From Albifimbria verrucaria (Eukaryota; Ascomycota; Sordariomycetes; Hypocreales; Stachybotryaceae): a DNA stretch of 64,000 nucleotides. Under the pieces are notes generated by a model that saw only the letters and a program-made list of their open reading frames with translations, ran no database searches and had not been told where the DNA came from. The position numbers and the translations under genes are program-made. Positions 12,495 through 24,493 of the stretch are shown piece after piece; position 1 is the first letter of the stretch; each line of letters starts with the position of its first letter. Location of the stretch: assembly GCA_020081605.1 (NCBI GenBank), contig JAHREC010000049.1, forward strand, positions 2,480,001 to 2,544,000, written 5' to 3'.

Positions 12495-13889
12495 TTAGAT
12501 GCTCTCTTCTGACTTGAGTTTCCGACTGTTGTAGTCAGTCAAGCTGTTGCGGCAGCCCGCAGTAAGGATCCATCCGGGAATGGGTGGTGGCAGCCCATCG
12601 TCCATCTCCTGAGGGGATTCTGTCGAACGCATCACTTCCTCTTCCTCCTCTTGGATCTCCTTGATTTCCTGGATGCTCATCTGCTCCTCCCGCGCCTTCT
12701 TCAAGTGAAAGTCATCCATGCTGTTCTGTCGGCTCAGTGGGCTAGGCGCGGTGGGAAGGCTTCCACTTCGCATGCGTCTCAGGTCTCGCACACTCTGTCG
12801 ATGAGGAATCACTTGGCCGGCATTCGGTGCCGCCAACACAACGGTGCCGGGAGTCGCTAGAGGAGGTGGCGTCGGGGAATCGGAGCGGAAAAGAGGGTGG
12901 ATGTGAAGTTCGCTGCTGGCGATGCTAGGGGTCGATGAGTTTCTCTCACGCACCCTGGCTACAGGGCTGTAGCTGCGGCTACGAGCCATGTGAGGCGGCT
13001 CGAAGTCAGATAGAGCAGGGCTCGAGCTGCGGCTCACATTTGTCGGGCTGGCGGGGATTGTCTCGAGGAACACAGGTCTGGGTAATGCGCACGAAGTATC
13101 AATCTGTTTGTCGAAAGAAGGGAATTCATCCAAGGAGTAGCTATCCTCGACGCTGGTTCGGTAAGACTCCAGCGATCCAGGTCGACGCTTCTCTCTTAGA
13201 GACAACAGCTTAGTCTTGGAGCTCATTGAACGAACTTCTTTGGAAGTGGATGAGCGAAGGGAGCTAGTAGCCCTGAAGTATGACTTCTCGGCGCTCGAGT
13301 AAGGACGGTCACCGGATGTCATGGAGTCGCCTCTGGCGAGTGACATGGTCGAGATAGGGCTGGTCTGGCTGTATCGAATCGTCTTGACGTATGAAGTAGT
13401 GGATTCATCGTCGTCGGTTTGAGTATCAACGCAGAGCCCAATAGGCTGCCCGGCGGCGCGAGAGGAAACGAAGTGGATGACCATGAACATGAGTTGAAAT
13501 ACGAAAGAAAGTCCCAGGGTGGCCGAAGCACCGATGAGGAAGCTCTGACGAGAAATGGTAGACTCGCTGGCTGCCTTGCGAGATGCCTTACTCAATGAGA
13601 TGATGGTAGCGACAGAGGCTGCTGCCGCGAGTGTAGACGCGAACATTCCCACACCAAAGGGAGCGCCAGTGTGGCTACCAAACTTGCGTCTCATGAAAGC
13701 GGCCGTGTGCATCGAGTAAAGGTAGCCAAGTGTGATGAGCACCACTGCTTCCAGAGCCGTGGACAAAAGAGAGACAGCTCGAGTAGGGGCATGATGGAGG
13801 AGAACAGTAATGGTAACATGAATGGCAATAATGGCAGCGGTCGCCAGAATTGCCAAAGCGCCCGAAATAGCCAGCAGAAGTCGAGCCAT
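12495..13889 (-). CDS. Four-TM protein with long Ser-rich tail, function unknown
   Basis: I do not recognise this protein. It is 464 aa, one exon, and the only gene in the window without an apparent frameshift. Four hydrophobic helices fill the N-terminal third (about residues 5-31, 39-60, 77-99 and 118-141), with short loops and a basic RRKFG segment after helix 2. The remaining 320 residues are Ser/Pro/Arg-rich and look disordered, with many possible phosphorylation sites (RSRS, SPTPPP) and a Glu-rich segment near 420-430. This suggests a small tetraspan membrane protein with a cytosolic regulatory tail. It has 5.4 kb of gene-free DNA upstream. MARVEL-like topology is possible but I cannot support a family. 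Confidence 0.7.
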   Translation of the reverse strand: MARLLLAISGALAILATAAIIAIHVTITVLLHHAPTRAVSLLSTALEAVVLITLGYLYSMHTAAFMRRKFGSHTGAPFGVGMFASTLAAAASVATIISLSKASRKAASESTISRQSFLIGASATLGLSFVFQLMFMVIHFVSSRAAGQPIGLCVDTQTDDDESTTSYVKTIRYSQTSPISTMSLARGDSMTSGDRPYSSAEKSYFRATSSLRSSTSKEVRSMSSKTKLLSLREKRRPGSLESYRTSVEDSYSLDEFPSFDKQIDTSCALPRPVFLETIPASPTNVSRSSSPALSDFEPPHMARSRSYSPVARVRERNSSTPSIASSELHIHPLFRSDSPTPPPLATPGTVVLAAPNAGQVIPHRQSVRDLRRMRSGSLPTAPSPLSRQNSMDDFHLKKAREEQMSIQEIKEIQEEEEEVMRSTESPQEMDDGLPPPIPGWILTAGCRNSLTDYNSRKLKSEESI

Positions 13890-16259
13890 TTCGCCAGTGA
13901 TACCTTACAGGTTTCAATATCTTTGTTGGAAAAAGTGAGCGATGATGTGAAGAAGGAGCCGGCTTCGAGCAAGTCGTGGCCGAGTGTCGACTCCAAGGCT
14001 CAGTATCCAAGAGTGAGATGCCGACTCAGATCGTAAGCGTGTCACCAAATACGATCTCGGCGATTGATCAGTATGTTGTAAGCCAAATGATCTTGTGACG
14101 CGGATAGCACTGCTCTAGCTTATAGTCCATACAGGCTTGGATACTCGTTGAGTTTGGCTGATGTGCTGTGGGTGAGCCGAGATGCAAATGGTCGAAACAA
14201 AGACGGATAATGTACTCCACAACCAAGCACGAACTGCCTGAGAGTTTTCAAGACGGCTGAGTATGGAGGCTGAAGTTCAAGCTTGTCCGTTCGTAGTGTC
14301 TCGGACTTGAGTAACGGCTATGCGACAGCGGGCTGGGATCGAGTGAATGTAGTCACAGACCCAATGAAGCCGGTCAAGTGTACAGTCAAGAACCTGTAAG
14401 TTGCCGGGTGAAGGGACTTCCAATATCGATGAATGAGTGGATGAACAGAGCTGTGCTGTTTCTTAGACGTTGGATGCTGAAGAGCCGTGTTGTATGTGAA
14501 CTACGGGGAAACCACACCAGGGAAGCGAAGGTCAGGAAAGAACGACAGGTTAGAGGCTGGGCCGTTGAATAACAGAACGGTTGAAAGAATAAACAAGAAC
14601 AGGAAACATGGAGACCTAAAAGACAATATTGTGGACGCGTACCAAAAACCAGAACCAGTCATCGCGTGGAGACGGCAAGCAGGAAGGGAGGGGTGGGATG
14701 GGGCCTTCAGCTTACCGGCAGGACGGGGCACACAATCCCAAGTCTCATAAGCGACAAGGGCCTATCCGATGTGCGTGCGTCGGAGCCGGAGAGCGACGCC
14801 ATTGCTACAAGATATTGAGGTCATGGAGGGCAGGGATTCGTATTGCTCGGGAGGGACTAGCCAGGGGTAAGTGGGATGGGATAGGCCAAGGCAATTTTTT
14901 CCTGCTTCCTTTTTCCTTCGTCTCACACAAGCACAAAACTCAAACACATCCTTGGTCTCTCTGACCTACGCCCTGGGGATGCGGATAGGGATGGATACAG
15001 TTAGAGGTCCCGAGCCATCAATTGTCTGTGGGTGGGCAGGGCAAAGGGAGGGAGGGCCAGGACAGGGGGTCGGACGTTAGCTTGCCTGCTTGCTTGGAAA
15101 AATGCCCTGGCCAGAGGACATTGTTCGTCGTGGGCAATGCGAGTAATGGTGATGGATCCCTGTCGTTTCGGGATATCCCTTGTGGGCTCCTTGATGCGTG
15201 GACTGGAGCCAGGACGCACTGACTGGACACCGAAGCAGCGGATGGGCCCTCTTGGGACCAGGGCTTCCAGGGCATATCCCTTCGTTGGAAATCTGGCCGT
15301 TGAGCCAAGGCAGTTAGCTGAACATAGCCGGGTCAAGAAAAACCAAGTTCTTGATTGAATGAATGAATGATTGATTGATGATGTTGATGCATGCGCCAGG
15401 CCCTGCCTCCCTGCGCATGGGCGCTAGAGGCTTTGACATCGTGCATATCCGGCCGCGCATTGCAGTACAGCACAGTGCCCATGCATGTTTGCATATGTAT
15501 GTGCAATGGCGCTTGCCAATGGAGATGCCAGCATGAAATCACCTCATAATGTACTGTGCTCGGCCTGGCGTGCCTGTGCGATTCCAATCTCCGGCCGCAG
15601 GCTTTGTGCTTTATCCTGCTGACAAGAGTTGCAGGGAGCAGAGTCATTGCCTCGCAATAGCTACCAGAGTATTGTCGGCTCTTGGACCCCTCCACCCACT
15701 CCATGTGCCATACCCGGCTCCTTCTCACGAAGGCCTTCCTATGGGATCTGACGTGAGTCGCGTGCGTGGGATCTGCCGTGCAGTGGGATGAATCAATGTT
15801 TCCCGTTCTCGGGCGGCGACGACGGATGGTGTGGCAGCGTGAGAGATCCTACGGTACTGTGTAATACACGCTGTCAGGAAGTTATGCCGTGCAGTTGCAC
15901 GAGCCGGGCTGTGCATTAGGCCCTGCAAAGAAGCAAACATTACTGGCAGAAGCGAGTGGGATATGCGGGACGAGGCGATGCTTTGGGATGGCTGTTGGAG
16001 AGGAGGGAGGGAGGGTTGTTGTCCACAGTGTGCTGTTGATGCGGTACATCCAAAGTCGTGTCAACACAGCGCCTTCTCCATGTACTTCTGCTGACAACAT
16101 GTCGATTCTCTTTTCCCTCCTCTCTTTAACATCTCCATATATCCACTGCAATGGAGTACCTTAAGGCAGTCTACTGCAGTGTGATAGGTTTTCAATAAGT
16201 CTTATTCTTGAACTCCTCGGAGTCATACTTTTCCCTTTACCTGATTTTTCTTCCTATAG

Positions 16260-16280
16260 TTCTTTCTTTCTTTCTTTCTT
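16260..16280. repeat. (TTTC)n microsatellite
   Basis: About five tandem TTTC/CTTT units in the long intergenic stretch. Confidence 0.75.
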
Positions 16281-17685
16281 CCCTTCATCCACGTCCACCC
16301 TTCGCTCAGCTCGCCGTGCGGTGCCTGACGGCGATCCCTTCCCTCCCCGCGATCCTACAATCTTGCGGAATCTTCGTCAGTGTTCCTGACCCAGCGCTAC
16401 CCCTGTCGAGGTGAAGAGCAAATGCAAGGGGATCTTTGTTCCCGCGACCCACAGCGAAAATAGGCGAGGCCCCAACCAAGGCTACTGTGTACCGTGTGGG
16501 CAGGCATACGCAAGCATCGTGCGGGATCGATGGAGCAAGCCTGAGCCCATCGCTACCACTTTTGCCCTCGTGAGGGAATAAGGATGGCAGATCCGGTTAT
16601 TCATAGCGCTCGATCCAGAGCTTGTTTCCCATGTGCGAGGAGACGAAGAGAGAAAAAATTTCTCTCATCCTAGTCATCTTCTTACACGTCTCCGTCTCCA
16701 TACAAGCCTGCTTCTTCTCCCCACGTCCCACCTTTTTCTTGTCTCCAGAACCGGTGTCTCACCTACATGAGCCAGTGAGCTTATTGCTGCCAGACGGGTT
16801 GTCGCCGAGTGGTATGATTGGAAACCTGTTCTCTCCTCGATCCTTGCTGGGACCTGAAGGGGTTCCTTTTTCCACGGACAGTCTGCGACGGTTCCCTGTC
16901 AACACGGGCAGACAGGCTCGACCTTCACTTGTAAGATGTCCCATGCCTATATCATGTGAAGCTGATACCTCTGGTAATCATGGCTTTCCTGCAATCTTGG
17001 GGCCAGCCCAATCACCAAGACTCGGCCCCTAGCCCTTATGCCACCAGCCCTGCCACTACCTCATGCAGCCCTTTGGACCAATGCTCCTCTTAGGGGCCAG
17101 TCCGAGCGGCTGATTGGCTTGAGGCCCGTCCCTCCATGGTTCCGGGTCCGTTGAGTGTGCCATCCCGGGTGGATTAACGTTGGCATTTACTAGAAGCTGT
17201 TTGGCTGCTGCGAAAATTCGTTTTTCCGTCACCTCCCGCCCGTTTAGAGAACCGGTTCCCTCAGTGTCAGGTAATAATGGCTCTGCAACCTATAGTATAG
17301 TTCCTTGACGTGGGCCAATGTTCATGGAGCTAACTAGAACGCGCCGAACCTGCCAGAGTTGGAACCTCCGTCCGCTATAGCTCGGGAGTGGTTCCTCAGC
17401 TAATCCCGCACAGGGATGCCTTGAAGTCCAGCGACCCAGGTGAGCCCCTCTACGCCTGTTGCCTCGTGCGACGGTCTTTAGTGTTGTGTCTAGTTATAAA
17501 CCGCCCCATCCGGCTTTTTGGGCGATGAAAACAATTGTGTTGTTGTGAGACGAATCGTCTCCAGATCGCTGATGATGAGAGTGAGGCGGCATGGCTTTTC
17601 TATGATCAATTCGGCACCGAAAAGCCCTACATTGAAATGTTGACGAGCAACAGTCATCATTATCATCAAACGATGGGCTCAAGTT

Positions 17686-17713
17686 GACTCGCCAATGACT
17701 CGTGAGGCGAGTC
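17686..17713. repeat. 8-bp inverted repeat (GACTCGCC/GGCGAGTC)
   Basis: GACTCGCC at 17686-17693 is exactly the reverse complement of GGCGAGTC at 17706-17713, with a 12-nt spacer. Could be a hairpin or a dimeric protein site; chance is also possible. Confidence 0.4.
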
Positions 17714-19144
17714 GTACTGAAACCGTAGCCCTCAGCTTCACGGCTCGCCAACAACAGAGTCCACCAGGCAACCCAAACTAGACAACTTTTCGACTGCAGG
17801 CGGAGTGCAGCAGAAAGAAGCCACTCCAACCTGGGCCCAACCCCATCGCGAACTCTGACCGTTGTCCGTGGGTATGTTTCACCCTGTCCGACCTACCGCT
17901 CCGCTCGACACTTCATCTAGTGGTAAGCTTGATGGTTCTAGATCCCAAGTTCGCTGGACCCTTGATTCTCGTCTACCTGAGCCAAGCCCGTGTGAGGAGC
18001 AGTGCGTTTGGCCTTTCGAATTTCTTTTATTCAACCTTTCAAGTTGCCCATGTGACAGTCAGTATGTTTGTTGTGGAGTCTACCGATGACAACTAAACAA
18101 CAAGGCCATCCAATCACTTCAGCTAGACGTATGGGAGCAAAACAAACAAATCCCCTGCCACTACAGGATGACCACGACGAGGGTTATGCAGCTGCAAACC
18201 TGGCTTCAAGACATGACCTTGCCATGCACGTCGAAGCGCAAACACCAGGCTTTGCATCGTGTGGCAAAGTCAGCCTCGTAGCCACAACTGTGATCCCTTC
18301 CTAGTTAACCGTGCTCTTCTTCAGCCGCTGTGTATTCAGCATCCAACCTCAAGGGAGGGAAGCAGAGCGCGAAGTAAGCACGGATGGAACATTCCACTGA
18401 CCCGACTTCAGGGTCTGGAATCAAAAAGAAAAGGCTTACCAACAGCAAGGCTCTGAAATGGTGATCTGCATTGTCTGTTGGCTATTCTGACTAAGGCCAC
18501 ATACTCGCACACATGGAAAGAATTGGGAAAATGGCCCTGGTGCATCTTCTAATGAGCTGACCTGTGAAGCAACCTATCCCTGGCCAACCAGCGCGAGGAA
18601 CGCGAAAAGTTGACATTACTACAGAGTACACACTGCTTCTAATCTCGACGCGTCTGCTGGCCGCCATGGTTCCTACCCCGGTGCCTGCAGCAGCAGTGAA
18701 CCAGGGCTGAATAAACATTCGATATCTGTCCTGTCAGATCGGGTTACAATTGACGGGCTTTGGAGCTCCCTAGCACGACATCAATAGTCTGTTGCGTGGA
18801 TCCGTTCGTTCGGTGCTGACAGATCGTATTGGAGTTCACGGGCATAACCTTGCGTCCCATGGGAATGGGACAATCGGATTTCAGCCCCATGGTGTAGTTA
18901 CACGTGTCTGACGTCAATGATATTTTGGCGTATTTGCTTGCCCATGTCCGCCAGATTAGCATCGTGGAAAGGATGGGGCTTGGGTTGGGAAGAGGAACAA
19001 CTTCTCCGGGTACATGTTCGATCTGAGCCATGATGAAGCTAGAGTTTTCTCGTCCCCGAGCTATGCCATGCATGTCTTATGAAAACCCATGTCTCGGATG
19101 GCATTCTGTTCTTACGGGATCGGGTGTGAAAGCCGTTGTGGCTT

Positions 19145-19152
19145 GATCGATC
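19145..19152. promoter_or_regulatory. GATCGATC light-element-like site upstream of photolyase
   Basis: The octamer GATCGATC, followed directly by TTATC (GATAA on the other strand), lies 145 bp before the photolyase ATG. GATCGA-type cores and GATA sites are known targets of the White Collar photoreceptor complex in Neurospora. Position and gene type make a light-response element likely, but binding is inferred. Confidence 0.5.
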
Positions 19153-19296
19153 TTATCTTGCCTGTGAAAATAGGCTAAGACACTTTCATCCTGACATCAT
19201 GGACTTTTAGGAGCAGCATCCTTCGTTCCGGACCATGCGATAGGTGCAGCTCCAGACTCCACGGCTCCGGACAAAATAGATTAAGAGTCCGTAAGA

Positions 19297-21252
19297 ATGA
19301 CGAAGCCCCGAGTCATTTATTGGTTCCGAACCGACCTGCGCCTTCACGACTCACCCGCCCTCAAAGCGGCCCTGGACCTGGATCCGGCTGTTCTTTGGCC
19401 CATCTTCACATGGGATCCTCACTACGTGTATAGAGCGAGAGGTGGCTTGAACCGATGGCAGTTCTTGTGAGAGATCTCTCCATCGATTTGCCAAGGGAGT
19501 TAGCGCTGACCCGAATTATAGGCTTGATTGTCAGAATGATTTGTCTAGGTCCATTACGGCCTTGAATCCGAAATCCAAACTATTCGTGCTGAGAGAAGGA
19601 CCCCAGACGCTTTTCCCAAAGCTGTTCAAAGCATGGAAGGTCACCCACCTCGTTTTCGAAAGGGATACGGATGCTTATGCCCGTGAAAGAGATGAGTTTG
19701 TTGTAAAGGCGGCTCTGGAAGCAGGTGTTGAGGTCATCACCCGCTACGGGAGAACGTTATGGGACAGCGATGAAATCGTCGTCAAACATCATGGTAAGCC
19801 CACAATGTCAATAACCCAGCTGCAGGCAGCCGGGGCCAAAATCGGACCTGTACCAAGGCCATTGCCAGCGCCAGATCACCTCCCAGATCCGGGAGAGATG
19901 CCGGTTGATTTCGATCAGGACAAGCCAGAGACGAAGCCTGATTTCAACGCTCCTCGCCGGACTGAGAATGATTCTGGGTATAAACATATTGCCGGACCAA
20001 ATGGAGACTTTGCCATTGAGACCATGGAGGAACTAGGGTTCCCACTGGCCACAACGCCCCATCGTGGCGGAGAGACGCTGGCGTTGCAAAGGATGGATGA
20101 ACTGGTTAAGAACAAGAAGTACACAGCGACATTCGAGAAGCCCAAGACTAGCCCTGCCATGTTCGAGCCACAGTCCACGACGTTGCTCTCTCCTTTCCTA
20201 CATTTCGGTGCCCTTTCTGTCCGCCTATTTTATTGGCAAGCTCAAGACATCGTAGATGGCTATGGTAAGGGCGCTTCAAGCCCTCCGACAAGCCTAACTG
20301 GCCAGCTACTCTTTCGAGATATGTACTTTGCTGCCCAAGCAGCGCTGGGCCACGCATTTACCCAGACTGGAAACAATCCAGCTTGTCGGTTTATCCCCTG
20401 GCATCTGCCGTCCAAGATTGACCCGTCAACTGGGCGTGTCACGGGTGATTATCATGTAGACTCGGAGCAGGCCGATATATGGTTCAAGAGATGGAAAGAA
20501 GGAATAACTGGGTTCCCATGGATCGATGCTCTGATGCGTCAGCTCAAAAAGGAGGGTTGGATTCACCATCTCGGTCGCCATAGCGTTGCATGCTTCTTGA
20601 CAAGAGGCGGTGCCTATATAGATTGGGAACGAGGAGCCGACGTCTTTGAGGAATGGCTTCTAGATCATGAGCCAGCATGTAACGCCGGTAACTGGCAATG
20701 GCTTGCCTGTGCAGCTTTCTTTAGCCAGTACTATCGGTGCTACAGCCCCGTGGCATTTGGGCAGAAGTGGGATAAGGAGGGACTCTTGATACGGAAGTAC
20801 GTGCCGGAACTGAAGAGCATGGATTCCAAGTATATCTATGAGCCATGGAAGGCACCTCTCCAGGATCAAAAGAAGGCTGGGGTACGCATCACCGGCGATG
20901 GTCTGTCTGCCTCGGAGGGTGATGGGACCTATCCAAAACCAATGTTCGACTTCGCAGAGAGGAGGTCCGTCTGTATCGCTGCGATAAAGACAGCATACGA
21001 GGTGGGCTTACATGGCGACGATCCACGTGTGCTTGATGGCACGTGGAGAGAACTCTTCCCAGCAGATCGCGACGCCGAGATGCAAGCAAAGTTCCAGACC
21101 GGCGACGCTACTTCTCTAGATCAGGGGACACCGAGAACCCTGAACATAATGAGGCTCAACATGAAGGTGAAGGTGTCGAAGCTCAGGCTAGGAAGAAGAG
21201 GCATGCGAGCAATGGGAACTTGGGCAGTTGGTTGAAGAAGAAGAAGACATAA
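19297..21252 (+). CDS. PHL1: (6-4) photolyase / cryptochrome-like flavoprotein
   Basis: FAD-dependent blue-light enzyme, expected to repair UV (6-4) photoproducts and possibly to act in light signalling. Two exons, 19297-19466 and 19522-21252; about 633 aa. The N terminus (VIYWFRTDLRLHDSPAL) is the alpha/beta antenna domain. The C-terminal half has the FAD domain with GWIHHLGRHSVACFLTRG near residue 404: the HHLGRH motif matches the catalytic His pair of (6-4) photolyases, whereas class I CPD photolyases have an MHNR-type sequence here. NAGNWQWLACAAFF and YIYEPWKAP follow. One G is missing at 21124-21127; the in-frame tail then ends in a Lys-rich GSWLKKKKT, a possible nuclear signal. An (uninterrupted) ORF ending at 21235 is therefore wrong at its C terminus. 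A light-element-like site lies upstream. CRY1 is an equally fair name. Confidence 0.9.
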
Positions 21253-21484
21253 TTCTATTTCTCGCGGGCGATGTCGAAAGGCTTTTATGCCAGTGTATCA
21301 TCAAGCACCTTTGTGTGCCAGTTTTGAAAGGACCATTGGATCTTTTAATAGCTTGTTATATTACAGTCTCGCTTCGCTCGCTCTATCGCGCAGCTCAGCA
21401 TTAATATACATCCCATAGTGAAACAAGAGGAATCCGAAAAGCTCCTCATTTGTGCCCTCTCCTTTGTCGACATGAAATGGTCAA

Positions 21485-22591
21485 CTAGTTCATCATTCGC
21501 TTGTCAGCAAGCCTTGCCCACTCCATTGCCCAGAGTTTGTGCTCATTTCTCGCCTCCGCATTTCCAGCATTTGAAGCTCGCTCTAGTTCTATCTCTGCTA
21601 GATGGGTGAAGAGGCTCGGTCTCCCTTGCATGCAGCCTCGTACAACAACGCATGCGCTCTGTCTGGGTCACTAGAGCGGACCATAAGGCCTAGTTGCAAT
21701 GTCCCATCAGGCAGCCCAGCTTCGTGAAGCTCCTCAAAGGTAGCTTTCGCCTCCTTCGTTCTCCCCAGCTCGGCGTAGGCCCTGGCGAGGCAGAGTTGGC
21801 AGATCAACTGCCATTGAAAGAATGGCGCATTCAACCGCAGAGCCTGCTCGAGGACCTGCATTGCTTTGATGTACTGCTTCTGAGCGAAGAATATCTCACC
21901 CTGGACGGTGAGTGCATTAGGATCTTTGCCCTTTGTGACTATCTCCTTGAAGCGCTTCTCCGTGCGTGAAAACCTTGCCCAAGCTCCGTATTGGCCTGAG
22001 AGGAATAGCTCTCTGGCAAGTGTCACAGTAGCGATTTCGAGGCCCATGTATGAGGCAGATGCCCACATTAAGGCCGGGTGGCAGCCCGGAGTAAATTTCA
22101 CAACCCGACGAAGCAGGCAAGCAGATTCATGCAGCATTTCTGCGGTGTCTTATAGCGGTTGTCAGTACTGCGTTGCGTCCATGGTGGGAACTAAGGCATG
22201 TGCAATTGAGACAAGACTTACAGCCAGGAAGTTTGATGGCACAGGGGTCCTGACTCTTTCTCACGGCCGCGTCGAAAGATGCGACACAGTCGAAGTATTC
22301 TTGTGCAGAATGCTGCCATATATCACTGCCCTCGTTGCCCATGGCACGTTCCAGGTGTCCTAATGATATCGGCATCGATGTGTTTTCCTCGACCTTTGGC
22401 GCGGTAATCACCGAATTGGTGCTTTTCCGTACTGGGGCCTTGGGTGATAAATTACTGCTGAACTGCACACCACGAATTGGTGCTGTAAGAATGTGATGGC
22501 TGACAGGCAGGCGAGTGAGTGGTGAAGAGGATGGTGCTGTGGCGCGTCTCCAGCAGGCGCGGCTGGCCTGGTTGCGTATATTAAACGCCAT
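21485..22591 (-). CDS. TPR/Sel1-like protein, probably mitochondrial
   Basis: Two exons, 22591-22222 and 22148-21485; about 344 aa. The first 50 residues are rich in Arg, Ser and Ala with no acidic residue (RNQASRACWRRATAPSSS), typical of a mitochondrial presequence. The C-terminal half is helical with TPR-like repeats (ALTVQGEIFFAQKQYIKAM; CLARAYAELGRTKEAKATF). One base is missing near 21611-21625. Without it translation stops at 21598; with it the protein continues through a helix reading HLAEIELERA and AMEWARLAD to the stop at 21485. I do not recognise a named orthologue. It diverges from UTP16 across 621 bp. Confidence 0.75.
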
Positions 22592-23212
22592 CTGGTAAGT
22601 TTTGAGGCCTTCTTATTGAATTCAAATTGAGTCTGGTGGTCTGGAGCGAGTGGGTGTGTCGATTTCAGTTCCAATCTGAATTGTCCTCTATACGAAAATG
22701 AATAAAGTGGCCCTTTTCTCACGATCCGAGTCCGAATGAGCTGAAGAACCAAGGCTGGGTTGGGTGAGCCGATTTCAACTGGTCGCAATAATATTCATCA
22801 GAAGATCTGCAACTTTCTGTTCCAGAATTGATTGCCAACGCCTTAATTAAATGTCGATATACATGTGCATGAAGTTATCTCATCCAAGATGTGTCGTCTA
22901 GTTATCGAATGGTTGCCATATAGGGTAGGCCAGTTGCGCGTGGTGAACAACCAATCAGCAGATTGCAGGCTTTGGCGACTGATAACCATGGCCCACTAAA
23001 AATAATTTTCCAGATGTTGAATGTCAATCACATGTGCGAGTATCATGAGACATACACACTTAACAGAACGACTTCAAAGAACAGCAGGGTGCCTTTGTTA
23101 AGATCATATTCCTCTCAAACAACGCATTGAGAGTAGTGATTTATATAACTCACCATAAACCACCGGGACCAGGCCTGTGGCACAGCCAGCACAAAATCAC
23201 CACACATATACC
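22592..23212. promoter_or_regulatory. Shared divergent promoter of TPR gene and UTP16
   Basis: The 621 bp between the two divergent start codons contain a CCAAT box near 22950 (ACCAATCAGC). No other gene seen. Confidence 0.5.
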
Positions 23213-24148
23213 ATGGCACCAGCCAAGACACGGAAGAGAAAGTCAGACCAGGCCCAGCCTGTAGATGTCCAGGTGGAGGCTCCAGAGGTCACCAAGGATT
23301 CCAAGCGTCAGAAGAAACTCCCCGTGAGGGCTAGAGATGAGGACAAGGCACAGCCCAAGGGCACCTTGATGGTGTTTGACGACGACGACACCACGGAGGC
23401 TGTCGTCAAGGCACCGTTATCCAAGAAACAGAATGACGTCCCTGTACCCGTGGAGGAAGACGCATCAGAGGAGGACGACAGTGATGACGAGGCACCAGAG
23501 GCCGTCTCGACACAGAAGGCGGCATCAGATGTCAAGAAGTCCGCACAGGCTGCTCAGCAGGCCGCCAAGGAGTAAGTTACAAAATCTTATTCACCAAGGC
23601 GAAATACGAGACTAATTGTGTTACAGGCAAGCAGTAGCTCAGAAGAGGAAACGCCAACAAAGGGATGCTATGCTGAAGCAGCAGGCAGAGGAGCGCAAGA
23701 AGACTGCTGCTGCCGAGCCCGAGTCCGAGTCTGAAGACGAGGCAGCACAGGACGAGGATGATTCCCAAGCAGAGGGCGAATCTCCGGAAGAAGGCGCCGA
23801 GCCGGAAGGTCGAGTAGCAAAGAGACGTTCGGAGAGACTCCTAGTGCCCAATCTTCTCCCCGAGGAGTTCCTCACGGATTCCTCGAGCGAGGACGAAGAA
23901 GATGATACCCCGGTGTCAAGACGCGACCCAAGAGGAGAAAGGTCGCAACCGCAGAGAAGAACCTGGCTCGTCTTGACAAGCCCACCAAGGACGTGGTTGC
24001 TGGATCTACAGTCTACAGGGTAGCGAAGAAGGTGGATGAGAGCATGGCACCCAAAGCTAGGAAGCACGCAAAGTCGTCGAGGAACCTTCTCCTCAAACGG
24101 AACCGCACCGCAGCCAAGCCACGGTCTGGATTCTTCGCTAGCAAGTAA
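23213..24148 (+). CDS. UTP16: UTP16/BUD21, U3 snoRNA-associated protein
   Basis: Component of the small-subunit processome that acts with the U3 snoRNP in 18S rRNA maturation in the nucleolus. Two exons, 23213-23571 and 23627-24148, with a 55-nt intron; about 293 aa. The N-terminal two thirds are highly charged, with acidic runs (EEDASEEDDSDDE). The C-terminal 90 residues match the U3_snoRNA_assoc domain: LLPEEFLTDSSSEDEEDD, GSTVYRVAKKVDESMAPK, then KPRSGFFASK at the end. One A is missing at 23917-23920 and separates the two halves of that domain; the uncorrected frame stops at 24023. Confidence 0.88.
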
Positions 24149-24493
24149 GACGGAACTGTATTTTACTCGTTATAGACCTTGTCCTTGCTATTCAGCGGCG
24201 TTGCACCCATAGTTGGCAAGCCACTACTATGTGGCGGCGATTTAGCGTGGGCTATCTGGAGTCGGGTGACTGGGTTTGGCGCAGTCTCATTCTGATAGTC
24301 AGGCAGGGGCTGATACATCATCGATTCGCCATAGGCAATTTCGCAAGCGAGATTCTCACTCAGCACGAGCGAGGACTCTGTTGTACGGCTCATTGACCCT
24401 CCCGTGTCGTTCACCAAGCAAGCGGTTCCACAAGCGTTCTAGTATCGCATGTGGGTAGCAATAAAACAGGGACCGCAATCATAAGGATCGACA

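Larger units (their letters stand above)
13890..19296. other. 5.4 kb gene-free stretch
   Basis: Only short overlapping ORFs, none with a recognisable domain, consistent codon use or intron pattern. Contains a TTTC tandem repeat (16260-16280) and a small perfect inverted repeat (17686-17693 / 17706-17713). The left part must include the promoter and 5' UTR of the four-TM gene and the right part the photolyase promoter. I see no transposon ends, no AT-rich RIP-like block and no tRNA. Confidence 0.5.
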
